Shown here one piece after another: positions 55,919 through 63,980 of a stretch of 64,000 bases of DNA. The DNA is from CAYLSV01 sp964386435. GTDB lineage: Bacteria; Planctomycetota; Phycisphaerae; Tepidisphaerales; Tepidisphaeraceae. Within the stretch, counting starts at the first letter, position 1, and the number at the start of each line of letters is the position of its first letter. Below the pieces are notes generated by a model. The model searched no databases, was not told the origin of the DNA, and saw only the letters and a program-made list of their open reading frames with translations. The stretch spans positions 12,655-76,654 of the forward strand of contig CAYLSV010000007.1 in the NCBI GenBank assembly GCA_964386435.1, read 5' to 3'. A program made the position numbers and the translations under genes.

Positions 55919-56070
55919 ACCCCCCACCGCCTCGTAGAGGCGGGGCTACACCTGCTGATCCCCGCGCTCGGAAGGTGTTGATCGGAGCGCGTCGCTCGTA
56001 GCTGCGGACCATCGTCGGCATGACAGCGTGTGCAGCCCCGCCTCTACGAGGCGGTGGGGGTTTCAGCGGC
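55919..56070. repeat. Dispersed palindromic repeat, inverted pair with long spacer
   Basis: Left arm 55919-55950 (CCCCCCACCGCCTCGTAGAG continued by GCGGGGCTAC) and inverted right arm 56032-56070 (GCAGCCCCGCCTCTACGAGG, ending GGGGGTTTCAGCGGC), about 80 nt apart. The left arm has lost the outer CGCTGAA part. It sits in the 305-bp gap between the converging AAA ATPase and metalloprotease genes; apart from this and the terminator, I see nothing there. Confidence 0.75.
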
Positions 56071-56104
56071 GCTCGCGGCTCGACAGCCGCTCCAGCGCAA
56101 CAAG

Positions 56105-56136
56105 ACACCCGGCCCCGCGTTGGCAAGGCCGGGTGT
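56105..56136 (-). terminator. Terminator hairpin of metalloprotease gene
   Basis: ACACCCGGCC and GGCCGGGTGT, perfect 10-bp arms with a 12-nt loop, 20 nt beyond the minus-strand stop at 56156. On the minus strand the following bases are CTTGTTG. Confidence 0.65.
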
Positions 56137-56155
56137 TTGGCTTGAAGGGACGGCC

Positions 56156-59155
56156 TCACACGCTTTCGCCGAAGTTGGCGCGGAGGATGCCGAAGTCGGC
56201 GAGGTTGATGTCGCCGTCGCCGTTGAAGTCGGCGAACAGGTCGTAGTTCTCGTCGCCGATCGAGTCGCCGAAGCTGGCGCGGAGGGCGCCGAAGTCGCCA
56301 AGGTTGACGCTGCCGCTCTGGTCGGCGTCGGCGGCGAGCAGGCGGACGCTGAACAGGAAGTCGCCCCCGGCCGAGCCATCGCCGGAGGGCAGGACGGTGC
56401 CGTCGGTCCACTCGCCGTCAAGGGCGTTGCCCGAATCGTCGATGACCCGCGCGTCGTCAAGGCCGATCGCCAGGCTGCCGTTGGGCAGCGGGTTGGCGTT
56501 GGTCCAAGTCGCGGTGTTGGTCGTGAGGTCGTACGCGAAGCCGCCGGGGACGACCGGCAAGTTGTCGGACAGTTCCAGCGTCATCGCGTTGTCGCTGACG
56601 TTCACCGGCTCATTGAACCGCACGCTGATCTGGTCGATCCCCGCCCATGGCAGCGTAGCCAGTTGGTCGGCGGCGGTGCCGGTCGGGACGCGGTAGCCGA
56701 TGCCGTCGGTCGGGTCGAGGGCGTTGCGGAACTCGCGGGTCCAAGCCGTCGAGCCGAGCCAAAGGTCGATGATCCGCGGGGCCTCCGGATCGGCCAGCTC
56801 GGCGTCGATGGCGAGGTTGTAGGACGCGCTGTCAAGGTGGTTGAACGTCGTCGTCGCCACAAAGTACGTGGCCCCGGTCGCAAGCCCGGACAGGTCGGCG
56901 GTGGTCGAAACCGAGTCGATGGTGGCGACGACGTCGTTGTTCGTGTCGTAAATCACGCCGACCAGGTCGACGCCGCCCGGCGAGGTGAGGCTGACGCTGA
57001 CGTCGCCGGTGCCGTTGCTGGGGATGGTGAAGCTGAAGTAGTCGGTGTCGCCGGCCGGGTTCAGCGAACCGGCGACGTCGCCGACGCCGTCGACGTCGAG
57101 GGGGATGGCCCCGGGTGCTGCCGAGCCGGTGGTCGTAACGGTGAGGGACAGATCGCCGGTGAAGTTGTTCGTCGCATCGCCGACGGCCAAGGCGTAGCGG
57201 TTCTGGCCGATCAGGTTGAACGTGATCCGGGCGTCGTCGCCGGCACCGCCGTTGTCGTCGATGGCAATGCGGTTGTACTGGTTGCTGACCGTGTCGTAGC
57301 TGTAGAGGGCCAGGACCGGATCGATGGCGGAGCTTGCATCGGCGAGGTCGAAGGTGACCTGGCCGGAGAAGTCGGTGCTGAAAGCGATGCGGTCGATGTC
57401 GCCGGGCGAGTCGATGGTGATGTCGCCGGCAAGGAGATCGGTGCTGGTGCCGGTGTGACTGACGAGCAGGTTGCCCGCGAGCTCGATGGGCAGGATCTGC
57501 TGGGGCAGGTTGTCGGTCTCGGTGGTGACGGCGACGGTGCCGCTGAGGGTGTATTGGCCGAGCGAGCCGTAATCGGTGTAGCCGCTGATGTTGGACGATT
57601 GCGGGTTGCCGAGGCCGACACCGTCGACGCGGAACATGTAGGTGCCGGCCGGGTAGTCGCCGCTGATGGCGGCGTCGATGTCGTTCGTCGGGTTGCTGGT
57701 GGCCAGCCGCTGCCATTGACCGTTCACCAGACGATGCAGGCGCAGCTCGATGTCGAGGTTCGGCCCCCGCTCGGCGGCCTCGGCCTCGACCGACAGGAAG
57801 CCGCCGGCGTGCTCGATCCGCAAGTTGTCCTGGTCGTTGCGTTCGCTGATGATGCCGCCGGCCTCGAAGTTGCCCTCGGCGTCGGGAACAATCGGCGTGG
57901 CGGCGGCGGTGTTGCGGAAGTCGTCCGTGTGGTCGTCAGCCTTGAAGCCAAAACCGTTGGAGCTGCTGGCGATGATGCTCAGGTCGTCCTGGAACTGCGT
58001 CGCCCCTCGGTAGCCGCCGTCGGACCACTGGCTGAGCGTCACGCTGTACCCGACGCCCATGATCGGCGCCCAGCTCGTCACGCCGCTGCCGTGGCCGCGG
58101 TAGTACTCGCCGTCGCCAGGTTGCTCACCGTCGTGGCGGAGGCCGAGCATGTGGCCGGCCTCATGGCTGGCGGCCTCGGCGATGTTCTTGGCGCTGTTGC
58201 CGAGGTTCGGCGGAAAGACCCAGCTCACGGTGTCAAAGCTGCTGGCGAAGCTGTTGAGATAGGCCACACCGCCGGCCGCGCCGTCCACGTTGTCGGTAAA
58301 CCAGTCGTTGCTGTTGCCGCCGATGACGACCCGGCCCCCCCACCTCTCGTCATTGCTGCTGGTCCTGGCCAAGAAGTCGGCCGGCGGCTCCTCGGTGGTG
58401 ACGTTCACGTTGAACGGCGCATAATCCTCGGCCACCCGCTGCCACACCTGCTGGATCCGCTCCAGCTCGGCGTTGCTGAAGCTGTTGAAGTTGCCGTCGA
58501 GGCTGTAGGCCGGGGCGTTGATCGGCACGTCGTTGTTGTACGTCGCCGCCCACGGTCCGGCCTCGACGTGACCGTCGAAGTCGAGGTAGATCACGTGGTC
58601 GGCACCGGGGAGGCTGTTGAGCTGGAACGTCTCGCTCAACGGTGCCGCCGCCGCGGACGTGGGGGCAGCCGACGCGATGCCGAACGATTGAACGTCGTTT
58701 CGCCGCAACCCATTGTTGCGGAATTCGCGATCCTGTCGCACCTCATCGGGGCGATCCACGAAGCCGCGGTCCTGGGACGGCGGCAGCATGCAGAACGAGC
58801 AGGTGCAGCCGGTGCCGTGCGGGCCGCCGTTGTGGAACAGATCGTTGTGGCTGACCGTCAGATCGTCGAACGACGACAGCTCAAACTCGTCCTCCGAGGC
58901 ATCGCTGAAACCTTCCCGCGGCGCGCCGTCCTCGTCCTCCAGCACGGCCGGCTGAATCTCCGTCATCGGCTCCGCAGCCACCAAGGGCACCGACCGGACC
59001 TGCCGATCAAAGTCATCGAACACCGCCGCCATGGGTACCGGGGCCCGCGTCAGCATCCGCCGCTCCTCGAGCGATTCGATGGCGGCCGCGACGGGCGACC
59101 CCGCCAAGGTGCGGCGGGCGGCAAGATCGAGCAGGGCAGAAGGTTGGGGCGTCAT
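56156..59155 (-). CDS. Secreted metzincin-like metalloprotease with dockerin-like tail
   Basis: A 999-residue exported protein. Near the N-terminus AIESLEERRML is the planctomycete LEPR-like export motif. At about residues 180-400 lies a zinc protease domain: HVIYLDFDGH, VWQRVAEDYAPFNVNVTTE, and the metzincin-type zinc site EAASHEAGHMLGLRHDG, H-E-x-x-H-x-x-G-x-x-H, where Glu is the catalytic base, followed by IMGVGY as Met-turn. Residues 430-850 are beta-sandwich pre-peptidase C-like repeats (RIEHAGGFLSVEAEA; DYFSFTIPSNGTGDVSVSL). The C-terminus has two dockerin-like units, DADQSGSVNLGDFGALRASF and DFNGDGDINLADFGILRANF. It starts at ATG 59155 with GAGGAA upstream. It may degrade proteins outside the cell or in the envelope. 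Confidence 0.85.
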   Translation of the reverse strand: MTPQPSALLDLAARRTLAGSPVAAAIESLEERRMLTRAPVPMAAVFDDFDRQVRSVPLVAAEPMTEIQPAVLEDEDGAPREGFSDASEDEFELSSFDDLTVSHNDLFHNGGPHGTGCTCSFCMLPPSQDRGFVDRPDEVRQDREFRNNGLRRNDVQSFGIASAAPTSAAAAPLSETFQLNSLPGADHVIYLDFDGHVEAGPWAATYNNDVPINAPAYSLDGNFNSFSNAELERIQQVWQRVAEDYAPFNVNVTTEEPPADFLARTSSNDERWGGRVVIGGNSNDWFTDNVDGAAGGVAYLNSFASSFDTVSWVFPPNLGNSAKNIAEAASHEAGHMLGLRHDGEQPGDGEYYRGHGSGVTSWAPIMGVGYSVTLSQWSDGGYRGATQFQDDLSIIASSSNGFGFKADDHTDDFRNTAAATPIVPDAEGNFEAGGIISERNDQDNLRIEHAGGFLSVEAEAAERGPNLDIELRLHRLVNGQWQRLATSNPTNDIDAAISGDYPAGTYMFRVDGVGLGNPQSSNISGYTDYGSLGQYTLSGTVAVTTETDNLPQQILPIELAGNLLVSHTGTSTDLLAGDITIDSPGDIDRIAFSTDFSGQVTFDLADASSAIDPVLALYSYDTVSNQYNRIAIDDNGGAGDDARITFNLIGQNRYALAVGDATNNFTGDLSLTVTTTGSAAPGAIPLDVDGVGDVAGSLNPAGDTDYFSFTIPSNGTGDVSVSLTSPGGVDLVGVIYDTNNDVVATIDSVSTTADLSGLATGATYFVATTTFNHLDSASYNLAIDAELADPEAPRIIDLWLGSTAWTREFRNALDPTDGIGYRVPTGTAADQLATLPWAGIDQISVRFNEPVNVSDNAMTLELSDNLPVVPGGFAYDLTTNTATWTNANPLPNGSLAIGLDDARVIDDSGNALDGEWTDGTVLPSGDGSAGGDFLFSVRLLAADADQSGSVNLGDFGALRASFGDSIGDENYDLFADFNGDGDINLADFGILRANFGESV

Positions 59156-59446
59156 CAATGGGATTCCTCGGGACAAGCGAACTACAGCACGGCCGACCCG
59201 GCTCCTCTGCCGGACCGGACGCATCTGCAGACTTACGACGCCGACCGGATGTCGGATCGTTCGCCGCGGCTGGGGAATCGATGGTGCGCCGTGACCCTTG
59301 CAATGCGAACGGCCAAAACCGGCAGCTGGCCGAAAAAGTGTTGCAACAGGAAGAAATCGGCGGTTTCTGCCGGTCGTGCCGACGGCGGAGCCCGATCGTT
59401 CACCATCGCCTGCCCCGAACAGGTGAGACGGCCACGCTCGAGTTTC

Positions 59447-60568
59447 TCAATTTTCCGCAACGGCAGCAAGGAGCACGTCGGCCGTCCGCTCCCGCTCGGC
59501 CTCGGTCAGCTCCGGAAAGACCGGCAGCGCCAGCACCTCCCGCGCCGCCGCCTCGGTTTGCGGCAAATCGCCCGCCTTGCCACCCAACTCGGCGAAGCAC
59601 GGCTGCATGTGAAGCCCCAACGGGTAGTAGACGCCGCTGCCAACGCCCTGCTCGGCGAGCTTCTGCTTCACGGCGTCGCGATCCTTCACCCGGACAACGT
59701 ACTGGTTGTAGATGCTGCGGTTGCCATCAAGGATCGTCGGCGGCGTGATCGGCGAATCGGCGAACCGCTCGTCGTAGTACGCCGCATTCTGCTGCCGGGC
59801 GTGGTGCCAGGCATTGAGGTGACGGAGCTTGACGCGTAGGAAGGCGGCCTGCAGGGCGTCGATGCGGAAGTTGCCGCCCACGGTCTCATGGTAGTACGTG
59901 TGGCCGCTGCCGTGGACGCGGAGCATGCGCATCGCCTCGTGAAGCTGGTCATCGCCGCAGACCACGGCCCCCGCGTCGCCGAGGGCGCCGAGATTTTTCG
60001 TCGGGTAAAAACTCAGCGCGCCGCACCAACCCTGCGAGCCGCTCGCCTTGCCGTGGCGGGACGCACCAATCGATTGGGCACAATCTTCCAGCACCAGCAG
60101 CTCGTGCTTGCAAGCGATTTCGTTGATCTTTTCGATCTCGGCACACTGCCCGAAAAGGTGCACCGGCACGATCGCCCGCGTCTTGTCGGTGATGCGGTGG
60201 GCGACGTCGTCGGGGTCAAGGTTGAACGTCGCCGAATCGATGTCGGCGAACACCGGCACCGCCCCCATCCGCCGCACGCAGCCGCCGGTGGCGAAGAAGG
60301 TGAACGACGGCACGATCACCTCGTCGCCCGGCTGGATGCCGATGGCCATCATCGCGATCAGCAACGCGTCGGTCCCGCTGGAGACGCCGAGGGCGTGTTT
60401 CGTGCCGCAGTAGTCGGCCAGTTCTTGCTCGAAATCGACTGTCTCCTGCCCCAGCACCAGCGCCTGGGCGTCGGCGACGCGGTCGAACGTCGCCCGCATC
60501 TCCCCCCGCAGCCCGGCGTACTGACGACGCAAATCCAACAACGGCACCGACGCGGCAGATTCAGCCAT
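59447..60568 (-). CDS. DegT/DnrJ/EryC1-type sugar aminotransferase
   Basis: A 373-residue PLP enzyme of the DegT/DnrJ/EryC1/StrS family that aminates a keto group on a nucleotide-linked sugar. Conserved parts are VPLLDLRRQYAGLRGEM, GVSSGTDALLIAMMAIGIQPGDEVIVPSFTF, LEDCAQSIGA, and the PLP-lysine segment GALSFYPTKNLGALGDAGAV; NFRIDALQAAFLRVKL and YNQYVVRVKDRDAV follow. The product probably enters a surface glycan. No other nucleotide-sugar genes adjoin it. The 291-bp gap 59156-59446 upstream of the protease contains no recognisable feature. Confidence 0.9.
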   Translation of the reverse strand: MAESAASVPLLDLRRQYAGLRGEMRATFDRVADAQALVLGQETVDFEQELADYCGTKHALGVSSGTDALLIAMMAIGIQPGDEVIVPSFTFFATGGCVRRMGAVPVFADIDSATFNLDPDDVAHRITDKTRAIVPVHLFGQCAEIEKINEIACKHELLVLEDCAQSIGASRHGKASGSQGWCGALSFYPTKNLGALGDAGAVVCGDDQLHEAMRMLRVHGSGHTYYHETVGGNFRIDALQAAFLRVKLRHLNAWHHARQQNAAYYDERFADSPITPPTILDGNRSIYNQYVVRVKDRDAVKQKLAEQGVGSGVYYPLGLHMQPCFAELGGKAGDLPQTEAAAREVLALPVFPELTEAERERTADVLLAAVAEN

Positions 60569-60638
60569 GCGGCGATGCTACGGGGCCGCACGCGAGTCGA
60601 CTCAAGCCCAAATCTTGTGCGTTCAACAAGTGACTCGT

Positions 60639-61058
60639 TCAATCGTGATCCGCGTTCCCCGTCGGCAGATCGCCCGAGAGCAGCAAATCCAGCACCTCGC
60701 CGACCTGGTCGAACTCCACCGGCTTCAGAAAAAGCGGCGGCAACTGCCGGCCGGTCAGCTTCTCCATCCGGTCCTGGATCTGCTCCGTCGGCAACCCGCT
60801 GAGCAGCACCACCGGCAAGCCGCGGCGGTGCTCGCTCAGATACTCCAGCACCGCAAAGCCGTCGGTGTTCGGCATCTGCAGGTCCAGCACGGCGGCGTCG
60901 ACGTGTTTTTCTTTGATGAGCTCGATCGCCTCGGCCCCGTCGGCGGCGGTCAGCGGGACCATGCCGCGACTGCGCAATAACGCCGCCATCCCGTTGCGGG
61001 TGGCGTCGGCATCGTCGGCGACGATAACCGCGGGAGCGGTGGGCGGGCGCGCCGTCAT
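60639..61058 (-). CDS. Receiver-only response regulator
   Basis: A 139-residue CheY-like domain with all phosphorylation residues: the acidic pair Asp15-Asp16 in VIVADDADAT, the phospho-acceptor Asp59 in AAVLDLQMPNTDG, Ser87 in VVLLSGLP, and Lys112 in LFLKPVEF. There is no output domain, so it acts through another protein, as CheY or Spo0F-type relays do. The ATG at 61058 is chosen because the residues before it are not domain-like. Its kinase may be the orphan soluble histidine kinase at 19613-20794, but that is speculation. Confidence 0.88.
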   Translation of the reverse strand: MTARPPTAPAVIVADDADATRNGMAALLRSRGMVPLTAADGAEAIELIKEKHVDAAVLDLQMPNTDGFAVLEYLSEHRRGLPVVLLSGLPTEQIQDRMEKLTGRQLPPLFLKPVEFDQVGEVLDLLLSGDLPTGNADHD

Positions 61059-61183
61059 GCAACCGTTGTAACGCCAAAATGTGAAGTTGCGAATCCTTAT
61101 TCCGCTGATGTCGGGTGACGAAGACGTTGACCCGCCGCCCCGCCCCGCTACCCTGCGGGCCAGACAACCAGGTCGCAGACGCG

Positions 61184-61290
61184 CTCTCATCGAGAGTGGC
61201 CGAGGGTTTGGGCCCGCCGACGCCACAGCAACCGCCGCTTTGCGGGTCAGGTGCTAAGCCCCGCTCCCCGCAACGGGAGGTGGATGAGCA
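61184..61290 (+). ncRNA. SAM-I (S-box) riboswitch aptamer
   Basis: An S-adenosylmethionine riboswitch, 139 bp before the ThrC-like start codon. P1 is formed by CTCATC (61186-61191) and GATGAG (61283-61288). The S-box consensus follows in order: GAGAG-TGG-CCGAGGG kink-turn segment, GGGCCC of P2, ACGCCACAGCAACC corresponding to the conserved AGCAACC, GTCAGGTGCTAAGCCC corresponding to GGTGCtAAaTCC, and the P4 hairpin CTCCCCG-caa-CGGGAG. Binding SAM should stop expression of the downstream gene when methionine is plentiful. The expression platform between 61291 and 61428 holds several GC-rich stems I could not resolve into terminator or sequestor. Confidence 0.93.
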
Positions 61291-61428
61291 AGACGCCGAT
61301 GCCGTGAACCGGTTTCGCGCCGGGCCGTGCATGGGCAGCTTTCCATCCTTGGGGTCAGGTTCACGCGGTCGCCGCCGTGCCCATCGGTCACCGGCATCGC
61401 CGGCCGTCAAGTCGACCGCCCGACTGCC

Positions 61429-62739
61429 ATGAGCCAACAACGCCAATCGTTCGTCAAGGGCCTCAAGTGCAAGGAGTGTGGCCACACCACCGGCGTGGTC
61501 GCCGAGCACGTCTGCACCGCCTGCTTCGGCCCTTATGAGGTCGATTACGACTACGACGCGATGCAGGGCGTCGTGACCCGCGAATCCATCACCCGCGGAC
61601 CGCGCAGCCTCTGGCGCTACAAGGACTTGCTGCCCGTCGACGGCCCGCCCGCCTGCGGCCAGCACAGCGGCTACACGCCCCTCAAAAAGGCCGAGCGGCT
61701 CGGGGCGGAACTCGGGTTGTCGCAGCTTTACATCAAGGACGATTCGTGCAACTACCCGACCTACTCCTACAAGGAGCGGGTCGTCAGCGTCAGCATCACC
61801 AAGGCCGTCGAGTTCGGCTTTGACACCGTCGGCTGCGCCAGCACCGGCAATCTGGCCAACTCCGTCGCCTCGCACGCCGCGCATGCCGGGTTGAAGTGCT
61901 ACGTGATGATCCCGCACGATCTTGAGCAGGGCAAGGTCGTCGGCTCCTTGATCTTCGGGCCCAACGTCGTGCGGATCAAGGGCAACTACGATGACGTCAA
62001 CCGCCTGTGCACCGAGATCGCCGACAAGCACGGTTGGGCGATTGTCAACGTCAATCTGCGGCCGTACTACACCGAGGGGGCCAAAACCTTCGGCTTCGAG
62101 ATTGCCGAGCAACTCGGTTGGCAATTGCCCGACCACACCGTCCTGCCGACGGCCGGCGGGACGATTTTGCCCAAGGTGCACAAGGCGTACGAGGAGTTCA
62201 TCAAGCTTGGCCTTGTCACCCGGCCGGCGAACGGGGCCAAGTTTCACAGCGCCCAGGCCGCCGGCTGCAACCCGGTGGTGACCGCCCTGCGCAACGGCAA
62301 CGACCTCATCGCCCCGCAGAAGCCGCACACGATTGCCAAGAGCATTGCCATCGGCAACCCGGCCGACGGCTACTACGTTTACCACGCCGTCGACAGCAGC
62401 GGCGGCACCGGCGAGGACGCGACCGACCAGCAAATTGTCGATGCCATCAAGCTGCTGGGCAAAACGGAGGGCATTTTCACCGAGCCCGCCGGCGGCACGA
62501 CGCTGGCCGCGACGCTCAAGCTAATCGATCGTGGACTGATCAAGCCGGATGAGACGGTGGTCGTCGGCATCACCGGCAACGGCCTGAAGACGCTCGAAGC
62601 CGTCACCGACGCCCTGCCCCGCCCCGCCGCCATCGAGCCGAAGCTGACCGAGTTCGACGCAATGCTCGACGAGCTGGCCGCGGTGCCGCACGAGGAGGCC
62701 GAGCCAACCGAAGCTGCCCTCGTCGGTCAAACGATGTAA
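61429..62739 (+). CDS. Threonine-synthase-like PLP enzyme under SAM riboswitch control
   Basis: A 436-residue fold-type II PLP enzyme. The N-terminus has a zinc ribbon with Cys14, Cys17, Cys29 and Cys32 (LKCKECGH; HVCTACFGPY). The PLP lysine is Lys115 in CNYPTYSYKERVV, where ordinary threonine synthases have PTGSFKDR or PTLSFKDR. Further family segments are CASTGNLANSVASHAA for the phosphate of the substrate and IGNPADGYYVYHAV. Overall it belongs to the long zinc-ribbon threonine-synthase family. A SAM-I riboswitch upstream and a CysO-like carrier downstream suggest that it may make homocysteine from O-phosphohomoserine instead of threonine; this is inference. ATG at 61429 is chosen by family start. 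Confidence 0.88.
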   Translation: MSQQRQSFVKGLKCKECGHTTGVVAEHVCTACFGPYEVDYDYDAMQGVVTRESITRGPRSLWRYKDLLPVDGPPACGQHSGYTPLKKAERLGAELGLSQLYIKDDSCNYPTYSYKERVVSVSITKAVEFGFDTVGCASTGNLANSVASHAAHAGLKCYVMIPHDLEQGKVVGSLIFGPNVVRIKGNYDDVNRLCTEIADKHGWAIVNVNLRPYYTEGAKTFGFEIAEQLGWQLPDHTVLPTAGGTILPKVHKAYEEFIKLGLVTRPANGAKFHSAQAAGCNPVVTALRNGNDLIAPQKPHTIAKSIAIGNPADGYYVYHAVDSSGGTGEDATDQQIVDAIKLLGKTEGIFTEPAGGTTLAATLKLIDRGLIKPDETVVVGITGNGLKTLEAVTDALPRPAAIEPKLTEFDAMLDELAAVPHEEAEPTEAALVGQTM

Positions 62740-62740
62740 G

Positions 62741-63652
62741 ATGATCATCATGCGGAGCCTGAAAGTCCTTGCCGTTGCCGCCGGGTTGTTGATGTTGCCG
62801 GGGGCGGTGCGTGCCGACGACGCCCAACCCGATCCGGCCGTTGCCGTGCTGGAGAAGTCGGCGGCGATGCTGATCGAGGAAGTCCTCGCGGCGGTCAACG
62901 GCGGCGAGGCGTACCGCGACAAAAGCGACTACTTCAAGCGCGAGGGCAAGGCCGACGCCGCCGATCTGACGCCCGAATCCGTGGTCATGGCCCTCAACAC
63001 GCAGATCCACCCCTCGCCGGCGGTCGACGCCTACGTGAAGTGGCAGCTGCTGTCGGCCATTGAGGGGCAATTTCCCGACGAAGTGCTGCCGGGGGCGGTG
63101 AATGCTTACCTCAATGCCCCGCAGCTCTCTCAGCGGCCAGGAGGCACGCAGCAGGAGCAGCAGCAGCTCGACCAGCAGCTGCGGCAGATGCTCCGCAACG
63201 CCAGCCCGGCCCAGGTGAGCGCGAACTGGGAGCAGCACGTGCAGCAACAGACCGCCGGCAACGACATTGTCACCGACTACCGCACCGAGCTGTACAACAA
63301 GCTGCCGCCCTCGGCCCCCATGCTCCGGGCCGCGCTGCAAGACGCTTACCAGCGGGCGGAGGCCGGCGAGGACGTGAACAGCTTCGTCAAGCGCATCATC
63401 GGCGACGCCAAAGTCTGGGCCGCCAGCGGGGCCGCGCCCGGCGACGTGCAGGCGATCGCCCAGTTGATGTTCGAGCTCAACGGCTACAGCGGCCGCAACT
63501 TCTACAGCAGCGTCAGCCAGGAGCGGAACAAGGCCCCGAAGTGGAATCGCGTCTACCGCAATCTGGGGGGCAAGGACGAGCTGAGCGAAACCGCTTTCGA
63601 GCTCCAACGCCTCAGCCAAACCCAGCAAGGCGGCGGTTTGCAGATCCGGTAA
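62741..63652 (+). CDS. Secreted helical protein of unknown function
   Basis: A 303-residue exported protein that begins one base after the ThrC-like stop codon. It has a signal peptide MRSLKVLAVAAGLLMLPGAVRA. The mature part is helical, with a glutamine-rich stretch in the middle (QQEQQQLDQQLRQMLRN), VVMALNTQIHPSPAVDAYVKWQLLSAIEG before it, and MFELNGYSGRNFYSSVSQER near the end. I recognise no family. Its position between the ThrC-like and CysO-like genes implies co-transcription under the same riboswitch, but a periplasmic protein has no obvious role in homocysteine synthesis, so it may be a passenger. An alternative ATG lies at 62750. Confidence 0.7.
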   Translation: MIIMRSLKVLAVAAGLLMLPGAVRADDAQPDPAVAVLEKSAAMLIEEVLAAVNGGEAYRDKSDYFKREGKADAADLTPESVVMALNTQIHPSPAVDAYVKWQLLSAIEGQFPDEVLPGAVNAYLNAPQLSQRPGGTQQEQQQLDQQLRQMLRNASPAQVSANWEQHVQQQTAGNDIVTDYRTELYNKLPPSAPMLRAALQDAYQRAEAGEDVNSFVKRIIGDAKVWAASGAAPGDVQAIAQLMFELNGYSGRNFYSSVSQERNKAPKWNRVYRNLGGKDELSETAFELQRLSQTQQGGGLQIR

Positions 63653-63686
63653 GGACCGGCAAGCCGCCCCGTACCCCTTAAGAATC

Positions 63687-63980
63687 ATGCCCACCAAAGT
63701 CCGCATCCCCAGCCCGCTCCGCAGCTTCACCGACGGCGCCGACGCCATCCAAGCCCAAGGCGACACCGTCGCCGGCGCCCTCAACGACGTGATGCAACAA
63801 GCCCCGGGCATCGGCCCACGCCTCTACAAAACCCTCCCCGCCGAAGGCACCCCCGGCACCCTCAACCGCTTCGTCAACCTCTACGTCAACGACGAAGACA
63901 TCCGCTTCCTCGACGGCCTGGACACGAAGCTGACCGAAGGCGACGAGCTAAGCATCATCCCCGCCATCGCGGGCGGATAG
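63687..63980 (+). CDS. CysO-like ubiquitin-fold sulfur carrier protein
   Basis: A 97-residue beta-grasp protein of the MoaD/ThiS/CysO group. It opens KVRIPSPLRSFTDG and ends with RFVNLYVNDEDIRFLDGLDT and LTEGDELSIIPAIAGG. The terminal Gly-Gly is where sulfur is carried as thiocarboxylate after adenylation by an E1-like enzyme. The NDEDIRF phrase and the AIAGG end closely resemble CysO of actinobacteria, which gives sulfur to an O-phosphoserine-dependent CysM. No ThiF/MoeZ activator, JAMM peptidase or CysM gene lies within the window; they may follow beyond its end. It starts 34 bp after the secreted protein gene. Confidence 0.9.
   Translation: MPTKVRIPSPLRSFTDGADAIQAQGDTVAGALNDVMQQAPGIGPRLYKTLPAEGTPGTLNRFVNLYVNDEDIRFLDGLDTKLTEGDELSIIPAIAGG

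Noticed and set aside
56030..59839. Open frame of 1269 codons opposite the metalloprotease gene
   Set aside because: It spans several genes and gaps and has mirror-type composition; the minus strand carries the zinc site and dockerin-like units.
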